Assembly (NCBI GenBank): GCA_963974305.1
Contig: CAXBCS010000003.1
Coordinates: 57,904-121,903, forward strand
Length of the DNA stretch: 64,000 bases
DNA from: Dokdonia sp963974305
GTDB taxonomy: Bacteria > Bacteroidota > Bacteroidia > Flavobacteriales > Flavobacteriaceae
Direction of reading: 5' to 3'
Shown: one piece after another, positions 9,932 to 18,378 of the stretch
Numbering within the stretch: position 1 is the first letter of the stretch
Layout: every line of letters starts with the position of its first letter
Translations under genes and position numbers: made by a program
The notes under the pieces: model-generated
Seen by the model: the letters and a program-made list of their open reading frames with translations, nothing else
What the model was told of the DNA's origin: nothing
The model's database searches: none

Positions 9932-10294
9932 CTATTTGTTACTCACAACCTTTGTATTCTCGTTCTTCCAGATACTTACTGAAGCTATTTGAGAATTGTT
10001 ATAGTCTACTTCTTTTAACGTATCGTCGCTCCAAAAGAACCACTTTCCAACTTTTACTCCGCGATCATACTGAGCCAAAGCCGTCCTATTCCCTTCACGG
10101 TCATAACTTACCCATTCCCCAGTTACTACACCTTCTTTTGTGTAAAACCCAGTTTGGCTAACGGTTCCTTCGCTGTTGTATAAAGTAGCCTCAATAAGAT
10201 CTCCATTGAGTACATAGTTATTTTTAATTTCTTCTTGTGCTTGGATTGTCGCAAACCCACAAATAAGTACTAAAGCTAGCATTACATTTTTCAT
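9932..10294 (-). CDS. Small exported protein with MORN-like repeats
   Basis: 120 residues with a signal peptide (about 1-19, cleavage near TIQAQ). The mature part is a run of short strand-turn units (LYNSEGTVSQTGFYTKEGVVTGEW, YDREGNRTALAQYDRGVKVGKWFFW, DTLKEVDYNNSQI), the pattern of MORN-variant toxin/antitoxin-like repeat proteins common in Bacteroidota. The function is unknown. Its leader on the minus strand carries GTCGACAAA (10311-10319 on the plus strand), which is complementary to nine bases of the candidate small RNA upstream of the porin gene. It is divergent from the porin and shares its repeat-rich upstream region. Confidence 0.75.
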   Translation of the reverse strand: MKNVMLALVLICGFATIQAQEEIKNNYVLNGDLIEATLYNSEGTVSQTGFYTKEGVVTGEWVSYDREGNRTALAQYDRGVKVGKWFFWSDDTLKEVDYNNSQIASVSIWKNENTKVVSNK

Positions 10295-10361
10295 AATAGT
10301 ATATGTTTTGTTTGTCGACAGTACTAAATTAATAAAATCCTAACAATTAAGAAAGCTTTAG

Positions 10362-10389
10362 GTAACATTAAGTTTACATTAAAACTACA
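10362..10389 (+). promoter_or_regulatory. Pho-box-like array 1 (three units)
   Basis: GTAACA-N5-TTTACA-N5-ACTACA, three units starting exactly 11 bp apart. It lies between the MORN-like gene and the candidate small RNA and could serve the minus-strand gene as well. Confidence 0.45.
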
Positions 10390-10468
10390 TAATGCTGATT
10401 AATAGCTATTTATATTCTTAATATATCTGTAAAATAATAGATATCGCCTCTAGAAAATTAAAGATTCG

Positions 10469-10513
10469 GTAATATTTAGATTACATAGAAGTAACGGCTT
10501 AAGTGGATCTTTG
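10469..10513 (+). promoter_or_regulatory. Pho-box-like array 2 with -7 element (promoter of candidate sRNA)
   Basis: GTAATA-N5-ATTACA-N5-GTAACG (10469-10496), three units at an 11-bp period, followed 14 bp later by the TTTG of GATCTTTG (10506-10513). The distance from last unit to TTTG equals that in the porin promoter. Confidence 0.5.
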
Positions 10514-10517
10514 GGCT

Positions 10518-10612
10518 TCTCTCAAATCTTTGAGGGAACATTTCATTATCATTAGTTTTTGTCGACCAGATTTTGAAGTGCGGGGTTGCCATCAGGTAAC
10601 CCCTTTTTTTTT
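10518..10612 (+). ncRNA. Candidate phosphate-responsive small RNA
   Basis: A transcript starting about 5 nt after the GATCTTTG element would open with a small hairpin (CTCAAA-TC-TTTGAG, 10521-10534), contain an unstructured ATTAGTTTTTGTCGA (10551-10565), and end at a strong intrinsic terminator (10582-10612). There is no start codon with a sensible frame in it. The 15-nt stretch is the exact reverse complement of 10670-10684, the leader of the porin mRNA, so the RNA could pair there and block translation. The promoter, terminator and complementarity are all visible; that an RNA is made is inference. A leader attenuator of the porin is the main alternative. Confidence 0.5.
10582..10612 (+). 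terminator. Intrinsic terminator with no gene in front of it
   Basis: Stem GGGGTTGCC / GGTAACCCC (one G-T wobble) with an ATCA loop and an uninterrupted run of nine T. It ends transcription before the porin promoter, which implies a transcript in 10500-10612. Confidence 0.85.
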
Positions 10613-10621
10613 GACTCAAAT

Positions 10622-10666
10622 GTAATCTCTACTTAACATTAACTTAACACTGGTATCAGTTCTTTG
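10622..10666 (+). promoter_or_regulatory. Pho-box-like array 3 with -7 element (porin promoter)
   Basis: GTAATC-N5-TTAACA-N5-TTAACA (10622-10649): the last two units are perfect TTAACA, 11 bp apart, the same form as the Bacillus PhoP box. The TTTG of GTTCTTTG begins 14 bp later (10663). It predicts a leader of about 20 nt for the porin mRNA. Confidence 0.6.
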
Positions 10667-10692
10667 CACTCGACAAAAACTAATACTTTACA

Positions 10693-11907
10693 ATGAAACT
10701 CAAAATTACTCTTTTAGCCGTGCTTTTCTGCACTTGTTTATCTTTTACGTCTAATGCACAGCAAGTTGTTGATTCCAAATTTGGAAAAGGCGTTTTCAAT
10801 GTTATCGCTAAAGATAGCTCTTGGAGCATGAAATTTGCCCCTCGTATGCAATTCTTATCTTCTTCTTCTTGGGACGTTGATAACGGCAATGGTAATGCTG
10901 GAGAAGTTGAACATAACTTTTTGATTCGAAGAGCTCGTTTAAAATTTAACGGATTTGCATTTAGTCCTAAACTTAAATACAAAATGGAGCTCGGACTTTC
11001 AAACCGAGATATCTCTGGAGGTTCTGCCTTTACCAGAAATACCCCTCGCTATATCCTGGATGCTGTTGTGATGTGGAATTTTGCTGAAAACTTCGAATTA
11101 TGGGTAGGGCAAACAAAATTACCTGGAAACATTGAACGTGTGATCTCTTCCGGAAATCTTCAATTTGTAGATCGTTCCCTGTTAAACTCTCGCTTTAATA
11201 TTGACCGTGATACAGGTATTCAATTACGTCACACTTCTGATTTGGGAAATAATTTTGTGATGCGAGAAAAAATTGCCGTTTCTCAAGGAGAAGGTAGAAA
11301 CGTGACACAAGGAAATGAAGGCGGACTACAATTTACTGGTCGTGTTGAATTTTTACCTTTAGGGAACTTCACATCGAAAGGGGATTATTCGTCGAGCGAC
11401 TTAAAACGTGAAGTGGCTCCTAAACTGATGATCGGACTCACCTATGACTATAACGACGATGCTGTAAAAACAAGAAGTAACTTAGGGAACTACATGCTCC
11501 TTAGCGATGGATCTCTATTTGAAACTACGATCAGTACTGTTTTTGTAGATGCCATTTTTAAATACGATGGGTTTTCTTTTCAAGGAGAATATGCTTCACG
11601 AGATTCAGATACTCCAGTTGCTGTAGAAGCAGATGGAACAACCACTGGTGATATTGTAGGTGTAGGAAACTCTTTAAATTTACAAGCGGGATATTTGTTC
11701 CCGAGCAACTGGGAATTTTCAGGTCGATTTACACAACTCAATTTTGAAGATGTTGTAGGCATTGATGTTACCAATCAATATACGCTAGGCGTTTCGAAAT
11801 TTCTAGCCGGCCATAAATTAAAGGTGCAATCAGATTTGAGTTATACTACCGTAGGTAGTCAAGGTGATAATTGGATGTATCGTTTACAACTTGATGTACA
11901 TTTTTAA
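10693..11907 (+). CDS. Phosphate-selective porin (OprO/OprP family)
   Basis: 404 residues: a signal peptide (about 1-22, cleavage at SNAQ) and a beta-barrel with alternating aromatic strands, ending in an outer-membrane signature (LQLDVHF). Typical OprO/P features are the early strand with FAPRMQFL, the conserved NFLIRRARLKFNGFAFSPKLKYKMELGLSN, and WVGQTKLPGNIER. It would let phosphate or polyphosphate through the outer membrane. The phosphate permease follows 76 bp downstream with its own promoter-like element, and a strong Pho-box-like array precedes this gene. The 5-prime leader (10670-10684) is exactly complementary to part of the candidate small RNA upstream. Confidence 0.88.
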   Translation: MKLKITLLAVLFCTCLSFTSNAQQVVDSKFGKGVFNVIAKDSSWSMKFAPRMQFLSSSSWDVDNGNGNAGEVEHNFLIRRARLKFNGFAFSPKLKYKMELGLSNRDISGGSAFTRNTPRYILDAVVMWNFAENFELWVGQTKLPGNIERVISSGNLQFVDRSLLNSRFNIDRDTGIQLRHTSDLGNNFVMREKIAVSQGEGRNVTQGNEGGLQFTGRVEFLPLGNFTSKGDYSSSDLKREVAPKLMIGLTYDYNDDAVKTRSNLGNYMLLSDGSLFETTISTVFVDAIFKYDGFSFQGEYASRDSDTPVAVEADGTTTGDIVGVGNSLNLQAGYLFPSNWEFSGRFTQLNFEDVVGIDVTNQYTLGVSKFLAGHKLKVQSDLSYTTVGSQGDNWMYRLQLDVHF

Positions 11908-11915
11908 TTGAATAG

Positions 11916-11960
11916 TTAACATTAACCTAACGTAAGAATGGACCTAGAATACCATTTTTG
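11916..11960 (+). promoter_or_regulatory. Pho-box-like repeat and -7 element before the phosphate permease
   Basis: TTAACA-N5-CTAACG (11916-11932), 11-bp period, then CATTTTTG at 11953-11960, whose TTTG starts 25 bp after the last unit, as before the TonB receptor at 5840. Confidence 0.5.
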
Positions 11961-11983
11961 TAATATGCTTAAAGCTTTAATTT

Positions 11984-14239
11984 ATGGATAATTTATATGT
12001 TTTAATGATCGGAGCGCTAGTAATACTAGCTGTATTCGATATTGTTGTGGGTGTGAGTAACGACGCAGTCAACTTTTTAAATTCGGCAATTGGATCTAAG
12101 GCGATTAGCTTTAGAACCATTATGATCATTGCCAGTCTGGGTATTTTTATTGGTGCCGTCTATTCTGGTGGACTGATGGAGGTCGCTCGAAAGGGAATAT
12201 TTGTCCCCGGTCAGTTTTCCTTTGAAGAGATCATGGTCATATTCATGGCCGTTATGATTGCAGATATACTGTTGCTAGACTTCTTTAATACTTTAGGACT
12301 TCCAACATCTACCACGGTATCCATCGTATTTAACTTATTAGGAGCCGCTGTTGTCATGGCCATTATTAAAATCACCGCCAATGACCAACAATCAATGTCT
12401 GATATTTGGACCTATATCAACCACGAGAAAGCACTAGAAATTATCACCGGAATATTATTATCTGTGGTGATTGCTTTTACCGTAGGAGCAATTGTCCAAT
12501 ACATATCTCGATTAATTTTCACTTTTAACTACGAGAAAAAAATTAAAAATTTTGGGATGATCTTCGGAGGTGTTGCGCTTGCGTCCATCACTTACTTTAT
12601 TTTCATGAAAGGATTGAAGGGCACTCCTCAATACGATAATATCAAAAGCCTTCTTGAAGGGAATGAGATTTATGTAATGATAGGGAGTTTTGTGTTTTGG
12701 ACTTTGTTCTCCTATGCTTTCGAAAAAATATTTAAAAAGACTGTTTTACTTGTTGTTATTGCCGTCGGTACTTTTAGCCTTGCCTTAGCATTTTCAGGAA
12801 ACGATCTTGTAAACTTTATTGGTGTACCAATGGCCGCATGGCACTCTTACGAAGCTTGGTCGGTATCTGGAATACCTGCTGCTGACTTTTCTATGGAAAT
12901 CCTTAGCAAAAAAGTTCCAGCAGAGCCATTAATCCTGTTTATCGCAGGAGGTATTATGGTGGTAACCTTATGGACATCGAAAAAAGCGCGAACCGTTGCC
13001 GATACAGAAATTGGGCTTTCTCGTCAAGATGAAGGAAAAGAAAAGTTTGAACCTAACATGCTTTCACGAGCTGTTGTACGTGGAACTTCCCTTTTAAATA
13101 ATGCTTTTAGCGCTATACTTCCAAAAGGCACTCTAGCTACCATCAACTCAAAATTTGAGAAGCCTGTTATAGATTTACCACGTAATAAGAGTTATGAACT
13201 TCCTGCATTTGATATGATTAGAGCCTCTATCAACCTAGTAGTTGCTGGTATCTTAATCTCAATTGCAACCTCAATGAAGCTTCCTCTTTCTACGACTTAT
13301 GTAACTTTTATGGTTGCTATGGGTACCTCTCTTGCAGATCGCGCTTGGGGTAGAGAAAGTGCAGTATACCGTGTAGCGGGTGTGCTTAACGTAATAGGTG
13401 GTTGGTTCTTTACTGCTTTTAGTGCATTTTGTGCTGCAGGAACTCTTGCCTTTTTAATTCACTTAGGCGGACCAGAAGGGCGTTTTGGTGTAGTTGCCGT
13501 ACTCTTAATCATTGCAGCCGCTCTCTTAATTCGCAACTACCTTGCTCATAAAGAATCGAGCAATGTAACTAAAGAGGAAATGGACCTTAGCAAATCAGAA
13601 AGTCAAACTATTCAAGGAATTATTGAAGAGAGTGCTGACAACATCGCAAAAACCGTTTCTAGAACGAATAAGATCTACACTAATGTGTTGAAAGGATTAT
13701 CCAAAGGAAAAGTAGGAAGTCTTAAGAAAAGTCGCGCTGGAGTAGAAAAACTCAATAATGAAATTGATGAATTGCGAAGTAATATCTTCTATTTCATCAA
13801 GAACCTTGAAGAAACAAGTGTAAGAGGAAGTAATTTTTATATCCAGATTTTAGGATATTTAGAAGACATCACTCAATCTCTTGAATATATAGCCAAGGCT
13901 AGTTACAAGCACGTTAACAATAATCACAAGCCGTTGCGTTTTAACCAGATCCGTGACCTTCAAGAAATCGATCAAAAATTAGACACCTTCTTAACTGCAA
14001 CAGAACTTGCATTTAAGGAGCGTAACTATGCTCAAATTGACGAACTATTAACTCAAAAGGACAGTTTGTACGGTATCGTTACTGCTAAAATTGAGAAGCA
14101 AATTGAACGAACTAGATCTGAAGAATCGAGCCCTAAGAACACTACCTTATATTTTGGTTTGTTGTTAGAAACTAAAGATCTAATCGAAGAGATTATGAAC
14201 TTATTAGAATTGTATGCCAACGAGAACCGTCAATCGTAA
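11984..14239 (+). CDS. Inorganic phosphate transporter, PiT family, with C-terminal PhoU-like domain
   Basis: 751 residues. Cation-coupled phosphate permease of the inner membrane, with the two homologous PiT signatures: GVSNDAVNFLNSAIGSKA and GLPTSTTVS in the first half, FSGNDLVNFIGVPMAAW and LPLSTTYVTFMVAMGTSLADRAWGR in the second. About residues 535-751 are a hydrophilic, helical extension (TVSRTNKIYTNVLKGL, EIDELRSNIFYFIKNLEE) resembling DUF47/PhoU-type helical bundles, a fusion common in Bacteroidota and probably regulatory. With the porin upstream it forms an outer-to-inner membrane phosphate route. A Pho-box-like element precedes it. Confidence 0.92.
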   Translation: MDNLYVLMIGALVILAVFDIVVGVSNDAVNFLNSAIGSKAISFRTIMIIASLGIFIGAVYSGGLMEVARKGIFVPGQFSFEEIMVIFMAVMIADILLLDFFNTLGLPTSTTVSIVFNLLGAAVVMAIIKITANDQQSMSDIWTYINHEKALEIITGILLSVVIAFTVGAIVQYISRLIFTFNYEKKIKNFGMIFGGVALASITYFIFMKGLKGTPQYDNIKSLLEGNEIYVMIGSFVFWTLFSYAFEKIFKKTVLLVVIAVGTFSLALAFSGNDLVNFIGVPMAAWHSYEAWSVSGIPAADFSMEILSKKVPAEPLILFIAGGIMVVTLWTSKKARTVADTEIGLSRQDEGKEKFEPNMLSRAVVRGTSLLNNAFSAILPKGTLATINSKFEKPVIDLPRNKSYELPAFDMIRASINLVVAGILISIATSMKLPLSTTYVTFMVAMGTSLADRAWGRESAVYRVAGVLNVIGGWFFTAFSAFCAAGTLAFLIHLGGPEGRFGVVAVLLIIAAALLIRNYLAHKESSNVTKEEMDLSKSESQTIQGIIEESADNIAKTVSRTNKIYTNVLKGLSKGKVGSLKKSRAGVEKLNNEIDELRSNIFYFIKNLEETSVRGSNFYIQILGYLEDITQSLEYIAKASYKHVNNNHKPLRFNQIRDLQEIDQKLDTFLTATELAFKERNYAQIDELLTQKDSLYGIVTAKIEKQIERTRSEESSPKNTTLYFGLLLETKDLIEEIMNLLELYANENRQS

Positions 14240-14263
14240 ATAATTCTAAAAATTAAATTAATT

Positions 14264-14300
14264 TAGATCCGATGGTCATATGGCTATCGGATCTATTTAT
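14264..14300 (+). terminator. Intrinsic terminator after the phosphate permease
   Basis: Ten-bp stem TAGATCCGAT / ATCGGATCTA with a 12-nt loop, followed by TTTATTTG. It ends only a few bases before the ATG of chrA. Confidence 0.65.
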
Positions 14301-14308
14301 TTGTAAAT

Positions 14309-15481
14309 ATGAGTAATTCGCTCCAGCCTGCCGGCGAGGCAGGTTTGCCAAAGCAAAACAACACCCCTTCCTCTTCCCTCAAAGAAGTCGCATTGGTATT
14401 CTTTAGACTGGGATGCTTTGCCTTTGGAGGCCCTGCGGCGCATATAGCGATGATGGAAGACGAGATAATCACCAAAAGAAAGTGGATGACTCGGGAACAT
14501 TTTCTGGACCTCATAGGTGCCACAAACCTTATCCCAGGACCCAATTCTACGGAAATGACCATGCATTGTGGTCATGAGCGCGCTGGGAGAGCTGGCCTTT
14601 TTGTTGCCGGACTTGCGTTTATCGTGCCTGCTGTTTTTATTACAGGCTTACTAGCGTATTTATATGTGCAATACGGCGAACTGCCAGAAGTAGCTCCTTT
14701 TTTGTTTGGGATTAAGCCTGCCGTTCTCGCTATCATCGCATCGGCGGTATGGAAATTAGGAAAGAAAGCAGTTAAGACATGGGAGTTAGCGATCCTTGGC
14801 GTCTTGGTTATAATAGCTGCCTTTCTTGGAGTTCACGAGATTACTGCCTTGTTAGGAGCTGGTGTCCTTGGAACGATTTACTACCTACTTAAATCAAAGG
14901 TGCAATCGGCTCCAGTGGTGGCTCCATTTCCATTGATAATTGGTAGCCTACTTTCCAAAACACCAATACTCAAAGTATTTCTTACTTTTCTAAAAGTAGG
15001 CGCCATCTTATACGGAAGCGGCTATGTACTCTTTGCCTACTTAGACGCCGAGCTCGTTACGAAAGGATGGCTAACACGCACAGAGCTTATTGATGCAATC
15101 GCAGTTGGACAATTCACACCAGGACCAGTGCTTTCAACAGCGACCTTTATTGGTTATCAACTCTCCGGCTTTTGGGGAGCTATTGCCGCGACAACAGGGA
15201 TTTTCTTGCCGTCCTTTATATTTGTTTTGATCTTGAATCCTTATGTATCAAAAATGCGCCAATCGAAAATCTTAGGCTATTTTCTGGATACTGTAAATGT
15301 GGCTGCCGTTGCGATTATGCTAGCTGTACTAATCGTTATGGGTATCGAAAGCATCTTAGACTGGCGTGCTTTGCTCATTGCAGGTTTGAGCGCCTTCTTT
15401 GTCTTCAGTAGATGGAAGGCCAATGTCATGTGGCTGATATTGGGGGGAGCGATCGCAGGCTATTTGCTACAACTTATTTAA
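14309..15481 (+). CDS. chrA: Chromate efflux transporter (ChrA)
   Basis: 390 residues, a CHR-family membrane protein made of two homologous halves of about six helices. Signatures are FFRLGCFAFGGPAAHIAMMEDE and GATNLIPGPNSTEM in the first half, and FLKVGAILYGSGYVLFAYLDAELV and VGQFTPGPVLSTATFIGY in the second. It would export chromate (or act on sulfate-like anions). The first 20 or so residues (LQPAGEAGLPKQNN) are unlike the family and are encoded by a hairpin-forming CCTGCC-GGCGA-GGCAGG element (14327-14343), suggesting that a small repeat became part of the coding region. The start is uncertain for that reason; the conserved part begins near SLKEVALVFFRLG. The promoter was not located. Confidence 0.88.
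   Translation: MSNSLQPAGEAGLPKQNNTPSSSLKEVALVFFRLGCFAFGGPAAHIAMMEDEIITKRKWMTREHFLDLIGATNLIPGPNSTEMTMHCGHERAGRAGLFVAGLAFIVPAVFITGLLAYLYVQYGELPEVAPFLFGIKPAVLAIIASAVWKLGKKAVKTWELAILGVLVIIAAFLGVHEITALLGAGVLGTIYYLLKSKVQSAPVVAPFPLIIGSLLSKTPILKVFLTFLKVGAILYGSGYVLFAYLDAELVTKGWLTRTELIDAIAVGQFTPGPVLSTATFIGYQLSGFWGAIAATTGIFLPSFIFVLILNPYVSKMRQSKILGYFLDTVNVAAVAIMLAVLIVMGIESILDWRALLIAGLSAFFVFSRWKANVMWLILGGAIAGYLLQLI
14327..14343. repeat. CCTGCC/GGCAGG hairpin at the 5-prime end of chrA
   Basis: Inverted repeat CCTGCC-GGCGA-GGCAGG, GC-rich against an AT-rich background, translated as PAGEAG. It resembles short intergenic hairpin repeats of Flavobacteriaceae; only this copy is seen in the window. Confidence 0.5.
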
Positions 15482-15494
15482 ATCCTAAAACAGC

Positions 15495-15537
15495 ACAAAA
15501 AAAAGCTCGGAGTTCTGATATTTAGAAAGCCGAGCTT
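15495..15537 (-). terminator. Intrinsic terminator of nrdA
   Basis: AAGCTCGG (15503-15510) pairs with CCGAGCTT (15530-15537); on the minus strand the stem is followed by a run of T (15497-15504). It lies about 55 bp after the nrdA stop. Confidence 0.75.
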
Positions 15538-15590
15538 GCATTAACACTTGATAGTACTATTAGCAAATTCCTAATTTGCTCTATAGATTC

Positions 15591-18200
15591 TTAAGATCCA
15601 CACATTACACAATCATCATCGGCTAGGCCTTCTTTTGCTTGTGCAATAATGGCTTTCATTTCATCGGCGGTCATAGGCTCCGTATTAATGGTTTGTCCAG
15701 ATGTTGCCGTTGATTGCATTTGAATACTTGCCTGTTGTGCTTCATAGGGAACCGCTGGTTCATCTAGGGTCATTTGCACTTGCATGTCTGCCGCTGCTTG
15801 TGCGTGTTGCACTATTGCATCAGGCACTTTCTCAGTTTCTGCTTGTGGTGCAGGAGCTGCTTGTTGGGTCGTAAGCATTTGTGCTGCTCTTGCGGCAACT
15901 TGCTGCTGTGACGGCTGCGGTGCCTCCTTCTTTTCTGCAGAAAGCGTAAATTTCTTTGCATCTACCGCCGACTTCGTACGCAGGTAATACATCCCTGTTT
16001 TAAGTCCGCTCTGCCATGCATAGAAATGCATAGAAGTAAGTTTGGCAAAATTGGCCCCTTCCATAAACAAGTTAAGTGATTGAGACTGATCGATAAAGTA
16101 TCCTCTATGTCGTGACATATCGATAATATCTTTCATACTTAATTCCCATACTGTCTTGTACAGATCCTTTAATTCCTGAGGAATAACATCAATCCCTTGT
16201 ACAGATCCATTAGCACGCATGATAGCTGCTTTTAAATCATCATTCCAAAGGTTCAAGGCAACAAGATCTTCTAAAAGATGCTTGTTTACTACAATGAACT
16301 CTCCAGATAATACGCGACGCGTATAAATATTAGAAGTATAAGGCTCAAAAGCTTCATTGTTTCCAAGTATTTGTGAGGTAGAGGCTGTTGGCATAGGTGC
16401 AACTAACAAAGAGTTACGTACTCCGTGTTCCATTACCTCTTTACGCAATGCTGCCCAATCCCATCGGCCGCTTAATTCTTCATCTTTTATGTTCCAAAGA
16501 TTGTGTTGGAATTCTCCTTGAGAAATTGGAGACCCTTCAAAAGTAGAATATGGCCCTTCTTTAATCGCTAAATCTTTAGAAGCGGTAACTGCTGCAAAAT
16601 AAAGCGTTTCAAAAATCTCTTGGTTTAATTTTTTCGCTTCATCACTTGTAAATGGCAAACGCAATTTGATAAAGGTATCTGCCAATCCTTGCACACCGAG
16701 TCCAATAGGACGGTGACGCATATTAGAGTTTTCAGCTTCTTTTACTGGGTAGTAGTTACGATCAATAACAACATTTAAGTTCTTGGTCGCTCTAACAGTA
16801 ATGTTATATAATTCTTTGTGATCAAAAGCACCGTCTTTTACGAACATTGGCAAAGCAATGGACGCCAAGTTACATACGGCAATTTCATCTGGAGATGTGT
16901 ACTCCAAAATCTCTGTACAGAGGTTTGAAGAACGAATTGTTCCAAGATTCTTTTGATTTGACTTGCGGTTTGCTGCGTCTTTATACAACATATAAGGAGT
17001 TCCGGTCTCAATTTGAGATTCCATGATCTTCTCCCAAAGTTCGCGAGCCTTGATGGTTCTACGGCCTTTTCCTTCCTCTTCGTACTTAGTGTACATCGTT
17101 TCAAACTCCTCTCCGTATACATCGTACAGGTTTGGACATTCGTTTGGACACATTAGGGTCCAAGGTCCATCTTCTTGTACTCTTTTCATGAAGAGATCTG
17201 AGATCCACATTGCATAGAAAAGGTCACGAGCTCTCATTTCTTCAGCCCCGTGATTTTTCTTTAGATCTAAGAAATCAAAGATATCAGCATGCCATGGTTC
17301 CATGTAAATCGCAAAAGAACCTTTACGTTTTCCGCCTCCTTGATCTACGTAGCGAGCAGTATCGTTGTATACTTTAAGCATAGGCACGATTCCGTTAGAC
17401 GTACCGTTGGTACCTCCAATGTAAGAACCTTTAGCTCGGATATTGTGAATAGATAAACCTATTCCTCCTGCGCTTTGAGAAATTTTAGCTGTTTGTTTCA
17501 GTGTATCGTAAATCCCTTCAATACTATCATCCTTCATTGTGAGTAGGAAACAAGATGACATTTGAGGTTTAGGTGTGCCAGCATTAAAGAGTGTAGGGGT
17601 TGCATGCGTAAAATACTTTTTAGACATCAACTCATAGGTCTCTTTGGCTGCTTTTAGGTCATTCATATGAATCCCTATAGAAACACGCATCAACATATGC
17701 TGAGGGCGTTCTGCAATTTGACCATTGATCTTAAGAAGGTATGAACGTTCTAGAGTTTTAAAACCGAAATAATCATAACCAAAATCACGATTATAGATGA
17801 TCATGGAATCAATGGCATCTTTATTCTCCATGATTACTGCATAGACCTCATCGGCGACCATTGGTGCTTTTTTGTTAGTGCGCGGATTCACATATTCATA
17901 TAGATCCGTCATCACTTCGCTAAAAGACTTTTTGGTATTCTTATGTAGGTTTGACACCGAAATACGGGCTGCTAGCTTTGCATAGTCAGGATGACTTGTG
18001 GTCATAGACGCTGCTGTTTCTGCTGCCAGATTATCAAGTTCAGAAGTTGTAACCCCGTCGTACAAACCTTCGATAACACGCATCGAGATTTTAACTGGAT
18101 CTACAAACTCACTTAATCCGTAACATAATTTCTTTACCCTTGCGGTAATTTTGTCAAACATGACCGGTTCCTGACGGCCATCTCTTTTTACTACATACAT
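15591..18200 (-). CDS. nrdA: Class Ia ribonucleoside-diphosphate reductase, alpha subunit
   Basis: 869 residues. Reduces ribonucleoside diphosphates to deoxy forms together with NrdB. It has an N-terminal ATP-cone (about residues 1-100, YVVKRDGRQEPVMFDKI), the ten-stranded catalytic barrel with substrate-site SCFLLTM and CNLASIALPMFV, and the glycyl-free class I signature NLCTEI. The C-terminal tail ends in DDDCVMCGS, the CxxC thiol-exchange pair that re-reduces the active site. Before it, about residues 745-850 form a Gln/Ala/Pro-rich linker (PQPSQQQVAARAAQML) longer than in E. coli NrdA. It is downstream of nrdB with a 178-bp gap. Confidence 0.95.
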   Translation of the reverse strand: MYVVKRDGRQEPVMFDKITARVKKLCYGLSEFVDPVKISMRVIEGLYDGVTTSELDNLAAETAASMTTSHPDYAKLAARISVSNLHKNTKKSFSEVMTDLYEYVNPRTNKKAPMVADEVYAVIMENKDAIDSMIIYNRDFGYDYFGFKTLERSYLLKINGQIAERPQHMLMRVSIGIHMNDLKAAKETYELMSKKYFTHATPTLFNAGTPKPQMSSCFLLTMKDDSIEGIYDTLKQTAKISQSAGGIGLSIHNIRAKGSYIGGTNGTSNGIVPMLKVYNDTARYVDQGGGKRKGSFAIYMEPWHADIFDFLDLKKNHGAEEMRARDLFYAMWISDLFMKRVQEDGPWTLMCPNECPNLYDVYGEEFETMYTKYEEEGKGRRTIKARELWEKIMESQIETGTPYMLYKDAANRKSNQKNLGTIRSSNLCTEILEYTSPDEIAVCNLASIALPMFVKDGAFDHKELYNITVRATKNLNVVIDRNYYPVKEAENSNMRHRPIGLGVQGLADTFIKLRLPFTSDEAKKLNQEIFETLYFAAVTASKDLAIKEGPYSTFEGSPISQGEFQHNLWNIKDEELSGRWDWAALRKEVMEHGVRNSLLVAPMPTASTSQILGNNEAFEPYTSNIYTRRVLSGEFIVVNKHLLEDLVALNLWNDDLKAAIMRANGSVQGIDVIPQELKDLYKTVWELSMKDIIDMSRHRGYFIDQSQSLNLFMEGANFAKLTSMHFYAWQSGLKTGMYYLRTKSAVDAKKFTLSAEKKEAPQPSQQQVAARAAQMLTTQQAAPAPQAETEKVPDAIVQHAQAAADMQVQMTLDEPAVPYEAQQASIQMQSTATSGQTINTEPMTADEMKAIIAQAKEGLADDDCVMCGS

Positions 18201-18378
18201 ACACTTAAAAATTTACTTCCCCAAAAAGTATTTTCCCCACTTTTTAAGAATCAAGGTTAGTTGGTTATTCGGATAGTGCTGCCTTAGCGACATCCGTCAA
18301 TTGGTTGATTAATTCTTATGAATTCGCTTGCGCGAAATTGCTTTAGACCCTAAGCCGTAAGCAGATTATAACATTGTT

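Larger units (their letters stand above)
10295..10692. other. 398-bp regulatory region between the MORN-like gene and the porin
   Basis: No protein gene seen. It contains three clusters of TAACA-like units at an 11-bp period (10362-10389, 10469-10496, 10622-10649), a candidate small RNA (about 10518-10612) with intrinsic terminator, and a 15-bp inverted repeat linking that RNA to the porin leader. Confidence 0.7.

Noticed and set aside
10551..10684. The 15-bp inverted repeat as ends of an insertion sequence
   Set aside because: Only 104 bp lie between the arms, there is no transposase or target duplication, and the arms fit an RNA-mRNA pairing.
15784..15987. Cys/Ala-rich plus-strand frame in nrdA
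   Set aside because: It mirrors the Gln/Ala-rich linker of NrdA on the other strand.
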